64,000 nucleotides of DNA from Eopsaltria australis (GCA_034509425.1 JAVTVJ010000072.1:1674001-1738000); one strand, 5' to 3'. Counted from the first letter of the stretch, positions 25,681-37,739 are shown. A program made the numbers and translations. The notes: a model not told the origin generated them from the letters alone.

Positions 25681-27050
25681 CATTAGCGCTGGCAGGTGTT
25701 TAAAAGAATTTTCTAATGCTAAACCTCTGAACCTGCTTTGATGCTGTTTCTTCTCTTTCTTCCCTTCTGGGAGGAAGCTGAGGGCAACCCCTGCACCTGT
25801 GTCTGCCCCAAGCAGTTCACATAAATCCAGGGAAAGTTGGTAGAAGCCAATTCAGCTACTTTTTTGTCCCTTCAGATCCTGAAATGCTGCTTTTCCTTCC
25901 TCAGTGTGTATCCTGTGTCCTGTTGAATCAAGCAAAAGTGACCTCAGCTTCATTGTGACATTTTGAGAGAAGGCTACTGAAGTGTGCAGTGAAATTTTAT
26001 GACTCCCAATCGGTAGTGGTAAATATTAATGACAGGGGATGTTAAGTACATGGTCACTGTGGTTCAGAGAAAGGGGTGGCTCTTTGTAAGTAGAAAGGAG
26101 CTGGTTTTCTAAGATCTGGATTGAATATGGAATTTTAGAGAAAAGGCTAAAATGCAAGCTTCTAGTCCAGCCCTGCAGCCTTTTACCTAAATGTTGGCAG
26201 CAAATAACAAAGGCTGTGTGCAAGGAATTATTTTAAAATTAAAATGGGTATAAAAATTACATTAAAAACCTTGGGAAGGGCTCATTTTGGAGTCTAAGCT
26301 GACAGTTTATTCACAGAAAGTATTGGAATATGAAGCTTAATATTTATGTGAAAGGGAAGGCTATTTTGCTTGACAGGATCTTTGTACACAAAATAATGGA
26401 AGAGTTATTTTCCACCAGTGTTCAGATCACAGAGGTATTAACCAATGGAAACATATGTACCGAATAAGGCAAGTTAGCAAGAAATTCTCAGGAGCAAGCT
26501 AAATCTTTTTGACTTCATTGGAATAATTGAACCACTGCAACATTTGCACCATGCCAAAAAACAACACCGATCCTTTATGGGCATAATTACACCTATGGGG
26601 GTCTTGCCTGGGGTTGTAGAAATTTGTCATGAATATTGATTGAGCTTCATTTCCACCTTTGGCATCTTGATCCTTGACCCAAGAGCTCTCAGACTTCAGG
26701 GTGCACACAAAGTCTTGTTGCATACAGCGACAGGAATGCTGTACGTAGATTTGTTCCTAGTAACATGCTTTGGAGCTTCAGAGTTGTCCCCACTGGAGGC
26801 TGGGCCAGGCACTTATCCCTTAGCTTGTGACCTTGCCACCTATTGCTTTGCACGTGTCTAAAAATACCTCTGTAAGTAAGTTTTATTTTCTAGGTGACTG
26901 TGTATTTAGAAGTTTGACAGCATACGGTCTGCAAAGCAGAAGCTTAAAAGAAAAGAAAATATAAAATAATATATGCCTCAAAATGTAATGTTTTGTATTG
27001 TAGGAGACCTGTAAGGCCCTCATGTGGAGTTTAATTAATTCAGTGCTATG

Positions 27051-27990
27051 CACAGAACCATAGAATATCTGAGTTGGAAAGAACCCACAAGGGACATCAA
27101 CCCCTGGCCCTGCACAGTGCAGCCCCAAGACATCACACCACGTGCCTGAGAGCATTGTCCAAACACTTCTTGAACCAACATCATCTTCAAGCCACTGTGC
27201 ATGCAAGCACCACAGGGAATGGGTACCTGTTCCAGGTGAAATAGCCCTAAGCATATGCCAAAACAAGAGTCTGCATGACTAGAAAGCAAAGGCATCTTCT
27301 GCCCTCAGTTTCCAAACTGACAGCTTGGTGCTGTGACCACTTCCTTGGGGAGCCTGTTCCAGTGCCCAACCACCCTCTGGGTGAAGAACCTTATTCTAAT
27401 ATCCAGCCTAAACCTCTGACACAGCTTCATGTCATTCCTTCAAGTCCTGCCACTGTTCACCACAGAGAAGAGATCAATGTCTGCCCCTCTGCTTCCCCTC
27501 ACAAGGAAATTGTGACTGAAATGAGGTCTCTCCTCAGTTTCCTTCAGGCTGAACAGATACAAGTGACCTCATACACTCCTCATGCAGCTTCCCCTCAAGG
27601 CTTTTCACCATCCTCATCGCTCGCCTTTGGATGGTCTCTAAAAGCTTAATATAATTTTTATATTGTGCCACCCAAAACTGCCCCCAGCACTCGAGGTGGA
27701 GCCACACCAGTGGAAACCAAAGCGGGACAATCCCCTCTCTTGCCCGGCTGGCGATGCTGTGCCTGGTGCCCCCAGGACCTCCAGGCTGCCAGGGCAGAGC
27801 TGACTCAGTCATTGGCATTGACCAGGATCCCCAGGTCCCTTTCTGTGGCGCTGATTTCCACCTCTGGTTCCCCAGTCTGTCCGTACACACAGGGTTGCGC
27901 CGGCCCAGCTGCAGAATCCGTCACTTTCCCTTGTAAAACTTAACAGGGTTGGTGATTGCCCAGCCCTCCAATTTGTTCACTAGTAGCTTA
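27051..27990 (-). mobile_element. CR1 LINE, reverse orientation, carrying an insert
   Basis: Read on the minus strand this is a CR1 3' part. The + strand begins with the reversed 3' end 'ccatagaatatctgagttgg' (27059-27078) and proceeds through 'agagcattgtccaaacactt', 'accacttccttggggagcc', 'ccctctgggtgaagaacctt', 'aagtcctgccactgttcac', 'cctcagtttccttcaggctg' and 'cagcactcgaggtggagcc' to about 27990. It is interrupted at 27173-27329: the related copy at 58751-59068 passes directly from 'cagcaccaagc' to 'tttaagaag', whereas here about 140 extra bases intervene. It is the only CR1 in the window on this strand, and its older end lies about 100 bp from the CpG island. Confidence 0.92.
27173..27329 (+). 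repeat. Left arm of a 157-bp inverted repeat pair
   Basis: Reverse complement of 32295-32451 over 157 bp without gaps. I count two mismatches (in the 'caagccactg' word near 27191 and in 'ctgacagctt' near 27322). The outermost bases ('aacc...' and '...cttggt') are also plausible CR1 flank, so the true inserted length is somewhat shorter. The arm sits inside the reverse-oriented CR1. Confidence 0.95.
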
Positions 27991-28099
27991 TCGACTTCCC
28001 TCAATTAGAAAACCTAAATGACTATACACATGTGTGGAGATTGATCTGCACTCCGGCGGAAAGGGGGGGAAAAAAAAAAATTGCTGAAAACGTGTGTCA

Positions 28100-28594
28100 G
28101 GGCCGGGGGCTGCAGCCTCCGCCCGGCTCCCGGCCCCGCGTCCCCGATGGCTGCGGCGGGGGGCGGCGTGGGCGGGTCCGGCGGTGCCGGGGCGCGGGGG
28201 GCTCGTCCCGGCGTTGCCATGGAGCCCTTTGTGCCCGCGGAGCGCCTCCCCCGGCCCGCCCGCGCTGCCCCCGGGCCCGGCAGCTGCCGCCGCTGCCCGC
28301 GGCCCGGCCGCGCCCCCGGCCCCCGCCCGCCTCAGCGCACCGGGCCCGCCGCCTGTTGTTGTCGGCCCCGCTCTGCCCGCGCTCTGGGAATGGCCGGCCG
28401 CGCCCGCTGCTGCTCCCAAGTTTCTTTTTGTAAGTGTTAAAAGGAGAGGAGGGGGATGAAAAGAGAAGAGTAGAGCTGCTTGAGCTGCCGGTCCGGAGTC
28501 CGGAGAGGAGGGAAAGTCGGCGCGGCGGTGAGGAGGCTTCCCCGGGCGCAGCTAAAGTGATTCAGGAGATTAATTTACAAGTGGGCGGCTAAAG
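28100..28594 (+). promoter_or_regulatory. CpG island, candidate promoter with untranslated first exon
   Basis: The only true CpG island in the window: very high GC with dense CpG, GC-box-like Sp1 sites ('gtgggcggg' at 28169-28177, 'cccgccc' words near 28255 and 28325), and clustered G-runs at 28158-28201 that could form a G-quadruplex. No TATA box is evident, as usual for such promoters. Two donor-like sites follow: 'ttttt' then GTAAGT at 28430, with a strong intron side, and 'aaag' then GTAAAG after 28594. Spliced from either site to the CTNND2 exon at 54313, this could give an alternative transcript. The canonical CTNND2 first coding exon, which starts Met-Phe-Ala-Arg-Lys from memory, is not here. 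Open frames in all directions across the island are expected from lack of stops. Orientation is inferred; it may be bidirectional or drive a non-coding RNA. Confidence 0.6.
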
Positions 28595-31500
28595 GTAAAG
28601 CCTTAAGGATGGATCGTCTGTGTGAGATGGAATGGGAGCTTTCGTGGAATGGTTTATGGCTTGTTTTAAAACGTCGCTTTTTGAATGTCTTGCGGATGGT
28701 TTTCGACTTCAGAATGCTGTAAGTCTCTTACCCAAGAGCAAATAGATAGCATAATTGGCCAGATTTTAATAGTTCACATTAAAGGCAAGAAAGTGGATGT
28801 TACTGTTCAGTATCTTATTTCCCCCAAATGCCTCGTGTTCTTTTTCAGCAACACTTGACTTGACCGCGATTATTTCTTGGTGCGACCCGTCTAAAGCAAA
28901 GCTTTAAGTAATTCCACTGAGTTTAAATAATTCAACCAACTGATCTTCCTTGTGCTAAAATATATTTCTGTAGATTCATGCTTCTGAGATTGCAGACCTG
29001 TTGCTTTGTACTTTCACCCAAGAAAATGTTCTCAGTAAAATGCCACATACTCAACTGTAGTGATATCTCTCTTTTCAGATTATAGTCTTAAATAGGTGAG
29101 AACGGGATTTGCGTTTTTTATAATTATATTTAGCCTTTCAGACTTTGCTGAGCTTTTCAGGTAGGTTTTTTTTGTTTTTTTTTAATCCATCAGCTAATTT
29201 GAAATTCATTACAGATAGTAAAAATAATGCATGGTTATGACCTGCTAGCTTCATCTGGTGCTGCCCAAGTCCCAGGGAAATATGACTGACTGTTCAAGGG
29301 ATTAAATAAATGAATTTCGTGTGGAAGTCACTTGTGTGGAAAAAGTCCCGACAGCCTTCTTTGACACAGATCTGTATACTTAAGGTAACAGTTCAATAGG
29401 TTGATCTTTTGGCTGAATAAGTGAAATACATAAAATGTAAAAATAAACTACCCTTCCCTATGTCTAGTACTTTCTACCAACAACAAAAAAGAGAGTTTTT
29501 AGAGCGTATTGTTTTTATGTATTTTTCCTGACTGAAAGCACTACAGGAATGTCTTATTGTGGAGTAATACTGTTTACTAGGTGACTGCATTTGTGAGATT
29601 AAAGGAGTAAACATGTATCCTCCCAAAGTCCATAATGACTGAAATGCATGACTTTGAGGGAATTTTTTTCTGATATAGTTAGATTTTATCAGTTAAAATA
29701 GGAAACAAAAGATTTTCTAGATCACAGTGGTATAACTAGTCAATGTTAAGCTAAGTGCTGGGGTGTTTAGTGATGTGGGTTTGGTTTGGGCTTTTTTTTC
29801 CCCTTTTTTTTGTCTTCTGGTAATCTAGAGTATTCATCTTAAAAAAAATCTTTCTTCAGCTGTTCTCATCTTTATTAGACCAATAGAATTACTGTAATTG
29901 CTTCAAGATCGAATTTTATTTCAAAAAACGTTTAGTAAAATAAATTTACGTTTGACTAGTGCACGGTAGTGTAAGTGCTGTGTGCAATTGATCCAAGCTT
30001 TTTCCCACTTGATCCAACTAGTCATTTTAGCTAGTTTGGACCACTAGACTGATTTTAGTGAGACTGGTTAACTTGTTCGTGGTATTTTTCAGTTGATTGT
30101 GGTGTCTTAAAGCATGCTCATTACTGTGGAATCTTTCAGTAGCTTTCTAATTGCAGACAGTTTAATTTGAGTGGCTTCTGAAGTCCTATGCAGAAACTGA
30201 GTACCTTCTTCCTCTCCCTCCTAAGATGTGCTGCATAAAGGCCCCAGTTGGTCTCAGCTGTGGGAAGAACATTAAAGTGACTTAGAAACACTCATGAAGT
30301 GCTCGTGAAGCCTGTGGTGTCAGAGCAGCACCTGAAGTTGTTACAGCACTTAATTCCAGTCTCCTTTTCTCAAGTCCTCTGAGTCAGGTGTAGAAATAAA
30401 AATTCAGTGAAGTTCCTAATAGAGTGTGCTCTCAGTGGAACCTCCTGTGGTTGATAAATATTTCAAGAAGCTGAAAGTTAGTGATACATTTTAAATGCAC
30501 TGCTAAGCTGAGATACTTCATGGTCCTTTGCATACACATTTGCATTATTCATTTGTGCTGTGCAGGTAGATAATGGGCCAAATCTATCTTTGGTATTACT
30601 CCACTGATTTCTGAGTAACTGAGCTAATTCAAGCATGTGTGTACATCTTGCTTTTTGGAAGTCCAAGGCAAAGTTGGAATTACTTCAACAATTTTATTAT
30701 ACAGGTAAGAGTTGTTTGTATACTATCTATTAATGTTCAGAAGCTTAGGCATTTCTTCATTAAGGTAATTGTAAGCCAAAGGTATAACTTAATTTTTCTT
30801 CTTTTTCTGAAAAAAACCCCTATGTTTAGTGTTTTAGTTGCTGAAGTGACTGTGAGATGTGGTAAACCAGCTGTCATTGGTAAAAGTTCATCCTAATAAC
30901 CGACTAATGTAGAAGTTCTTGACACACTTCTTTGCATCATGATACACTCTCTCTGCATGTTTTAAGCATCCTTCCATGTCTGGGTCCATGGCACTAATGT
31001 GCTGCATTTGTGTGTATGCATGCATACAAACTGTGCATATATCTCTGTTTTAAATAGCTAGGTACTTGCTTTAACTTACAATGAGAGGCAGAGATAACAA
31101 CAGAAAATGGAAAGCCTCAATCTATCAGCACGCAATGGATTTAAAATGCTGACACTGAGCAGGGCATTCAGATGGCAGAGTATATAATGCATTTGATGGA
31201 AGCTACTATCCATACATTTAAATCTGTATGTGAAAGAGGTTATTGTTGGTGGGGGAGCTTTCTTTCTGTCTTTCTTTTGGAAGATAATAATGTTGTAGAA
31301 ATTTTAATGACAAATTTAACTATTTAAGATCCAGAGAGATCCTTTCAGAAGACCCTTGGCATGGGGTTCATGCTGTTATGAATACTTTCTGCCAGAGATC
31401 AAGGCCTTTGTATGGCATTCTCAGAATCCTCATTCCAGTAATTGGCTTTTGAGAAAGCTAACCTGAAAATTAAAGCAGGAACTTTGTCCTCCCAGCAGTG

Positions 31501-32294
31501 AATGCAGGAAAAACATGTCTGCCAGTGTTGAGTGCTACAAAAATGGACAGTTTTAGGGATCTGGAAGAAAAAGTAGATGGAAACATAGCTGCATGTCAGT
31601 CAGTTGAAGTAAGGCTCTACTTAATACATCCTGTGTCTAACATTTTCTAATGACAGTGTGCACAGCCAAGTTTTTCAGCAAAAGTCCTTTGTTTTATCAC
31701 ACCACAGTGAAGTAAATCAGAACTTGGGAGTCAATAAGAAAAACACCTATACACTTAGGATGTTGCCAAGGAATTAGCACTATTATATGTAATTCCTGTT
31801 AAAACCAGCTCTAAAAGTTTTATTCTCAGTGGAACGAAACATGTTCAAGCAAAGTAACTTTCACAGCTTTAGCAGTTGCCAGAGAAGCTCAGATTTGAGA
31901 CACCTCTCTCATCTGTGCTAAGTCTGGAAAAGTCTATTGAGACTACAATAAGCATTTATTGATAGTTTCTTCTAAAACTGTAGGCAGAGAAATATTATCT
32001 TTTTGAACTGTTGAGCAGTTACATTGAATTGTTTGGTGATTAGCAGGCACTCAGATATCATCACATTTTTAGGTTTTTTTTGTCGTTCTGGCATTAGTTT
32101 TCCTGGTAGTGATGAATACTGGTGATTTTTTATTTTTGAAAAGAAAACTTGAGTTCTTCTAAATAGTATTAGTAATGAGCAGGTGTGCACTGTTTAAGGT
32201 ATTTTGATTGAGTAATAAATAAATTAATACTGATTATTCCCATTCACTTAGCTTTGTACAAGTGTTGTGTAAGCATATCTACTTGCGGAGTGGT
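28595..32294. other. Non-coding between CpG island and right repeat arm
   Basis: AT-rich sequence with no gene, RNA gene or transposon I recognise. If the island is a promoter active to the right, this is the start of its first intron. Several 'ctagt' and TAAT words but no clear element. Confidence 0.45.
31013..31028. repeat. 16-bp perfect palindrome
   Basis: 'tgtatgcatgcataca' is fully self-complementary and differs from the palindrome at 24117-24134 only at its centre. Confidence 0.8.
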
Positions 32295-32451
32295 ACCAAG
32301 CAGTCAGTTTGGAAACTGAGGGCAGAAGATGCCTTTGCTTTCTAGTCATGCAGACTCTTGTTTTGGCATATGCTTAGGGCTATTTCACCTGGAACAGGTA
32401 CCCATTCCCTGTGGTGCTTGCATGCACAGTGACTTGAAGATGATGTTGGTT
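32295..32451 (-). repeat. Right arm of a 157-bp inverted repeat pair
   Basis: Inverted, 155-of-157 match to 27173-27329. Unlike the left arm it is not embedded in a recognisable CR1. The left flank 'gcggagtggt' faintly resembles a CR1 'gaagtggtcacag' word, but the right flank 'tgccatggtgggagcagg' does not match CR1. No target-site duplication is visible. This may be the source locus of the copy in the CR1, or both may be copies of a small element. Confidence 0.95.
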
Positions 32452-33119
32452 GCCATGGTGGGAGCAGGGCAGGCTGCTTGTTCAGTCTACTGTATGACCC
32501 AGTAGACTGTATGTAAATAACAGCATCTCTTCTACAGCCTTGGTTGAGCAGTTGCTAATTTCTATTTTGTGAACCCACTGCACAGTTGGAATTTGTAGTA
32601 AATCTGAAGTCTGGTAAGTTTGAGTTTGCTTTTCTGTGTTTCCAACTCTTTCAACTTTTCTTAACTGACAGAGTTCATAAGTGTTCAAAAGGGACATGCC
32701 AAAACTGGATACAAATATCTTGCACAGAGGATTAAAATGACTGCATCATCAGTAATATCAGAGGGGTGTTGTTAACTAAAATGTAAGAAACAATGTTAAA
32801 GAGGTAATATTACACTCTTGTAGTTTTTTTGCTGTTAATTTAATGGCCATCTTCAGAAGGATCAGTATTTTATTGCTGAGCCTAGTCTAGCATGAATCTT
32901 CTAATCATGCTTTCATCTTTTAGTGTTGGAACTTGGTCACAAGATGGCCTTTAAGCACTAGAAAAGTCAGCCTGTTGCTGGTGACTAACTTAGCCTAAAA
33001 TATTCTTCTAATGCAGGACGTGGTTAATTGTCAATAAATAAAGAATTAAAATGGGGGGATAGCAGAGACTTTAAACAAACAAACCCCTCCAAATCCCAGT
33101 AAGTAAACAATTTTGCAAA

Positions 33120-33144
33120 TTTTTTTTTTTTTTTTTTTTTTTTT
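33120..33144. repeat. T25 homopolymer
   Basis: Twenty-five uninterrupted T on the + strand. There is no adjacent retrocopy on the opposite strand that would make it a poly(A) tail. Confidence 0.9.
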
Positions 33145-33653
33145 AATGTTGTAGTGCTACATGTCTGCCCTGCCCTGATTTTGGGTTAAATTTCTTTTGG
33201 CTCCCCAGTTGACTCTCTCAATTGGCTTATGTGATAAAAATTGAATAGTCAGATTTCAAATTGAGAGTCAAGCGTGCAAATGGCTCCATGACAGCTTTCT
33301 GTGAGGAGTGGATTCTCATCTTTGTCCCTGGTCTGTGCTCCTTTTCTCCACCTCAGTCTGCACAGTGGCTCTGTTGTTTTTCATTGTCTGTCTTTCTGTG
33401 GCGTTCAAAGCCATTATGTGTTCACAGTACTACACTGCTGAGCTATGACTCTTTTTAAATAATTCCCACCTAATTGATACTCAGTCACATGGGTAAAATC
33501 CTTCAAAAAAGCTCCTGTCAGCCCTATGCCTGCCATTAGCTGGGGAGAGAGATGCTCCTCAGTTCTCAGTGAGATTCCAAGCCATCAGGGAGGAAAGTTT
33601 ATGGCTGCTGAGTCAGAGGAAGTATCTTTAGTGATTTGTCTTCAGTACTTTCT

Positions 33654-33655
<2 letters not shown>

Positions 33656-33692
<37 letters not shown>
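33656..33692. repeat. T37 homopolymer
   Basis: Thirty-seven uninterrupted T. The open frame with a poly-phenylalanine run here is an artefact of it. The flank to the right, read on the minus strand, lacks an AATAAA just before the A-run, so a retrocopy tail is not supported. Length is likely polymorphic and assembly-sensitive. Confidence 0.9.
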
Positions 33693-34719
33693 CCTAATGA
33701 AATTGATGATATTCAGTCAAAGCCAGAAGTTCTCAGATGGTTTAAAATGAGGTATCAAGATCTGCTGAAATGAGTGGAACTTGTCTTACTTACCAGGAGG
33801 TGAGTCTGTGTTGGGTTGCCTTACGGTACCCTTGAAGTTGTGGAAGATTTGCCTGAGCTGATAGAATCAGTGTATTTTGTTGTGTTCTTGCTGAAACTGT
33901 TACACGACTGCTTTAAGTAACTTCAGCCATGGTAAACTACACCACATCTTGGCATATCCTGTGGAGGAGGTGAAATGTCAGCAGCTTTATCTGTGTAAAT
34001 TGTGTTTAAAATCATGCCCTCAGAAGGATGTAATTAAAAGAGGAAAGAAAATCATATATAAACTGCAAAAGCCCTTGGGCTTTCCTAAATAATTTTACAG
34101 CATCCTCACCGTATTTGTTCCCTTCTGAACAGTCATAAGGTTAGACATTGCACTGGAAGGGTGTGTGCGTGACATTCATAAAATTTCAAACACTGATGTA
34201 TTTTGGGTTTAATTTTAACCAAGCACAGATGCCTAAAAAGTCATTTCCAGTAAATGATTTGCTGGTGCTGGGATCTGATGAATAGCTTGTGTTCCCTAAT
34301 CTATTAATTGAGCAAACATATAGAAAAGAATTTAGAGCAATTTTATTTTAATATAATTGTTCCCGGATGAGATTAATGCTACATATAAGTATTGAGTAAC
34401 CCTAGCATTAATCATATTTCCTTTTTCGTAATTCTTTTTCTGTCTCAGTTCACTGTAAGGCTATATATGCTCTGGTCCACCAATGATTTGTGATTTTCAT
34501 CACAAATAGCAGAGACTGTGTATTCAGTACCACAATATGAAATGTATTGAAGTTATTGTTACAGAGGTGGGGAATTTTCCTTCAGCAATAGCATAATGGT
34601 GTGTATAGATTCCTCAGTAATTTTTGTCGTAGGAGTTGGGCTCTAGATATGTCTTGAATCCACTTTTGAGGAGGTCACGTTATACCTCCATTCTCCCATT
34701 ACTGTGCTGGCAATCCATG

Positions 34720-34838
34720 GTTTTGGTTTGATGTGTGTTTTTGGGTTGTTTTTTTTGTTGTTGTTGTTATTTGGGTTTGTTTGTTTGTTGTTCTGTTGGT
34801 GTTTTCTTGTTTGGTGTTTTTTTGTCTGTTTGTTTTTA
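34720..34838. repeat. T/G-rich low-complexity tract (GTT, GTTT units)
   Basis: About 120 bp of T and G with runs of GTT and GTTT on the + strand. The minus-strand open frame rich in Lys, Asn and Gln (34643-34891) is produced by it. Confidence 0.85.
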
Positions 34839-37739
34839 CGACCATTTAATGTTCTTTCATAGATGAAATAACTACTTTGTTCACTTTGCAACTGTAATGC
34901 TGTTATTGCTCTGGCTACCCTATGTACTCTGTTTTTAATAAATATTTACCACAAAAAACGTTGTTTAACGATTTTTTAGCCTCCCTATTAGTGGGGTTTT
35001 TCAAGTGCCATTGCCCCTCTTTCTTAAATAAGCTTCTGCAGTTGTTTTAAAGCCTGTGTATGTACAGTGCTGAGTTATATAAACAATGATATCAAAATTA
35101 GCCATGTCCAAATTAGCTCTGCATTTAAATAGGAGCTTTACCTGGAATATTCATCTATATACTCCTTTGACAGTCTGTTATTTTCACTGTGTTTAATAGT
35201 AGTTTAAAGTGTATTTTAAAATTAGTATTAAATTACCATAATGAACCTGTGCAGCACATCATAAATAAGTTATTTCTAGTATCATATAAGCTGTCTGGCT
35301 TATACTGTAAATTTTGTACAATGAGAACTTGCTGTAAATCACATACAAGCTCCTTGATTCAGTTGATGGAGTAGGCCAGCACTTCAATTGCTTGGTAGCT
35401 GTAGTTCTGTGCTGGAGATGTAACACGAAGTCGCAACTTCAGAGGCAGGTAAGGGGAAGGGGAAAGGTGCTGGTGATATTTTTTCATTTGGACATTTAGC
35501 TGACATATTGGTCCTTCCAACTAAAGGAAAAAGGCTACTTTTATTTTAACAGAGCAATAAAAATGTATAGACATTTTCAAGGAAGGATGAAATCAGAAGG
35601 GTTTATAGATCCATCACATGTGGAATGAGACCCAAAGCACCTTTGCAGTTTCCCTCTAGGCATCTCAGGACTGGGTTACACTCAAATGGAATGGGTAAAG
35701 TTCATAATTTTCTTGTGAACTATGGCAATGCACTAGGTACTGGATTCCCTGAAAACATTCCTTAGAAGTTACAGGATTTCCTTTAATGGATAAACTCTTG
35801 TGATGACAACTTCTTGACACTTGTATCTTTAGGTTCTCTTCTTTAGCCTATCATGACATAATTTTTTAAATTATTTTTTTAACATTGCCAGTTTGTTCAG
35901 TGTTGGTGATGACTTGCAACACAGACGCAATAGTGTTGCTTCAGAGCATGTGCATTACACATACTAATTTATCTCTTTCCAGATAATGTTACCTGAACTA
36001 ATATTCTGGAAACACCAGGAGTCTACTTCAAGTATATGAAATTACATTTATAGCCTTGCCATCTGGAAAGACACAAGGCATCTCAGCCTTGTGAATGTGC
36101 TTGGTGATAGTTGAGGAAAAATAGAGGGACTAAATTTGGCTGTGGCTCCTTTGTCATCCATGTTCCTGCACTGCTAACATGAAGACAGAAGTGGAGGTGT
36201 TTTATAGGATAAGATGCTTACTGTTTTAAATAATAGCAAAATTCTACATACTTTGTATGATGTGTAGACAAGTAAGTTACAAAGCAGTCTCCCGTCACTT
36301 GCAAGTGCTCACAAGTGGAGGACAGCCCCTTACAGTGCAACTTGAGGCCATTTCTGTTCCTACCTGGATGGTGATGTTCCAGGCAAGTAAGCTGGCAGCA
36401 TCTGAGCTGAAAAATCTTGACGCCCCTGACTTGAGTGTGCACTTCTGTGCTTTTCTAGAGAGTAAAATCCAGAAGCAACTTGACAAGTTTGGTTAGTGTG
36501 CTAAGCAGCCAGTGTTTCTGGGATCCAGGTGATGTTAAAAATCAGACTGGGGTTAAGTGTTTATGTGCTTAAATGTGTTTCTGTGGTTGATCTCAGACGG
36601 TTGAGGAAGTCTCCGGCAGTTGGCAGGGTGTCTGTTCTGGCAGGCTGCAGGATGGCCTTACTTCCATTGGGTCTCCAGGGTCTGAGAGTTGTCTCCTGTG
36701 GCTTTTGCAACTTTCAGAAATGGAATGTTTTCTTTGTCATTACTTTCTCTTTACTTTTTTCCCCAGGAATATTGGTGCGTTGGGAGTAAACAGGTAGAGC
36801 AGTGATTCCAGCAGTGCTGCACCACTTTCTTTCTTCTCCCAAACTTTTGCTCTGTGTTCGCTCCTGCCATTCTGTACTGATGTGTTGTGTATGGGTCTTG
36901 TTGCATTCTCAAAGAGGTCTCTGCGTTAGGGGTGTAACTTTCTTGTCTGATATTATGTATTGAACCATATGCTATGTTTTTCATTAGGAACTGTGTGTCT
37001 GAAAACATTTTGCAATTAAATCCTGAGTTCTTTTTGAGTTATTGAAATGGTTACAAGTTTCATATATGGCTGTGATAAATGGAGTATTAGATATAAGTGT
37101 ACTCATTTGCTCCTAAACAGGAATGCTTGTGCAAATAGCACCTGCATCCATCTGAATAAGGCTTTATTTTGTCTATATTTGCGTGAAGATTAATGTGGGT
37201 TCTGCATATTTCTGATTTACTTTTTCCAAACAAAATGTGATTTATTGCTAGTTTGTTTATTCTAGAATTTCAGATATTATTGAATCCTACTATTAATTAG
37301 TGTTCTGCTGTCAGTCACTGTTTTGCATACCTAAAATCTGTGACATTATTTGACTGTCAGTATCTCTTTATGCTGCTTCCTTCTGTAGTATGTTCAGGGG
37401 CTACTGCATGGCTTCAACTCAGAAAGTCTGGCAGCAAGAATCTCAACTGTTTTCCTATTCTTTTTTTTAGTTCTTTGGCATCTGTGTTTTAATGCCTTAA
37501 AATGAAAATATGCTTGGATAAATGTGAAGGCAGGTTCCAGACACTTGTTTCTCGAACTAACTTCCTTGGGTTAGTAAGTCATGCAATAGGGGTGGCTGGG
37601 GCATAGCTGTGGGATGGAGCAGATAAAGAAATTGCCTGGTTGGCTGTGACCTCCAGATAGACTCTGGATATCTGTTTAGTCAAACTCTAAAAAGCCGGTA
37701 AGGCACAATATAACTTTGAAAAACAGCATTTTTAAAAAA

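Larger units (their letters stand above)
22723..27050. other. Non-coding; candidate conserved stretch near 25.15-25.6 kb
   Basis: No gene or named transposon. From about 25190 to 25560 the sequence is low in repeats and contains homeodomain-like words ('atgtaattaactatccc', 'atgcatattagc', 'tttaatgtatcataaac'), so it is a candidate conserved non-coding element by appearance only. A GTT/ATT microsatellite follows at 25631-25680. The rest is AT-rich intron-like DNA. Confidence 0.35.

Noticed and set aside
26883..27295. Reverse open frames of 127 and 86 codons
   Set aside because: They run through the CR1 3' untranslated part and the inserted repeat arm; neither is protein-coding DNA.
28032..28459. 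Three overlapping forward open frames and one reverse frame over 100 codons in the CpG island
   Set aside because: All frames are open because GC-rich DNA lacks stop codons. The products are Pro/Ala/Arg/Gly-rich with no family resemblance, and the frame starting at 28147 would not join the CTNND2 exon in phase through the donor at 28430.
33656..33720. T37 as poly(A) tail of a reverse-strand retrocopy
   Set aside because: No AATAAA in the expected place on the minus strand, no flanking duplication, and no gene-like sequence adjoining.
33526..33750. Frame with a run of phenylalanines
   Set aside because: Produced by the T37 tract.
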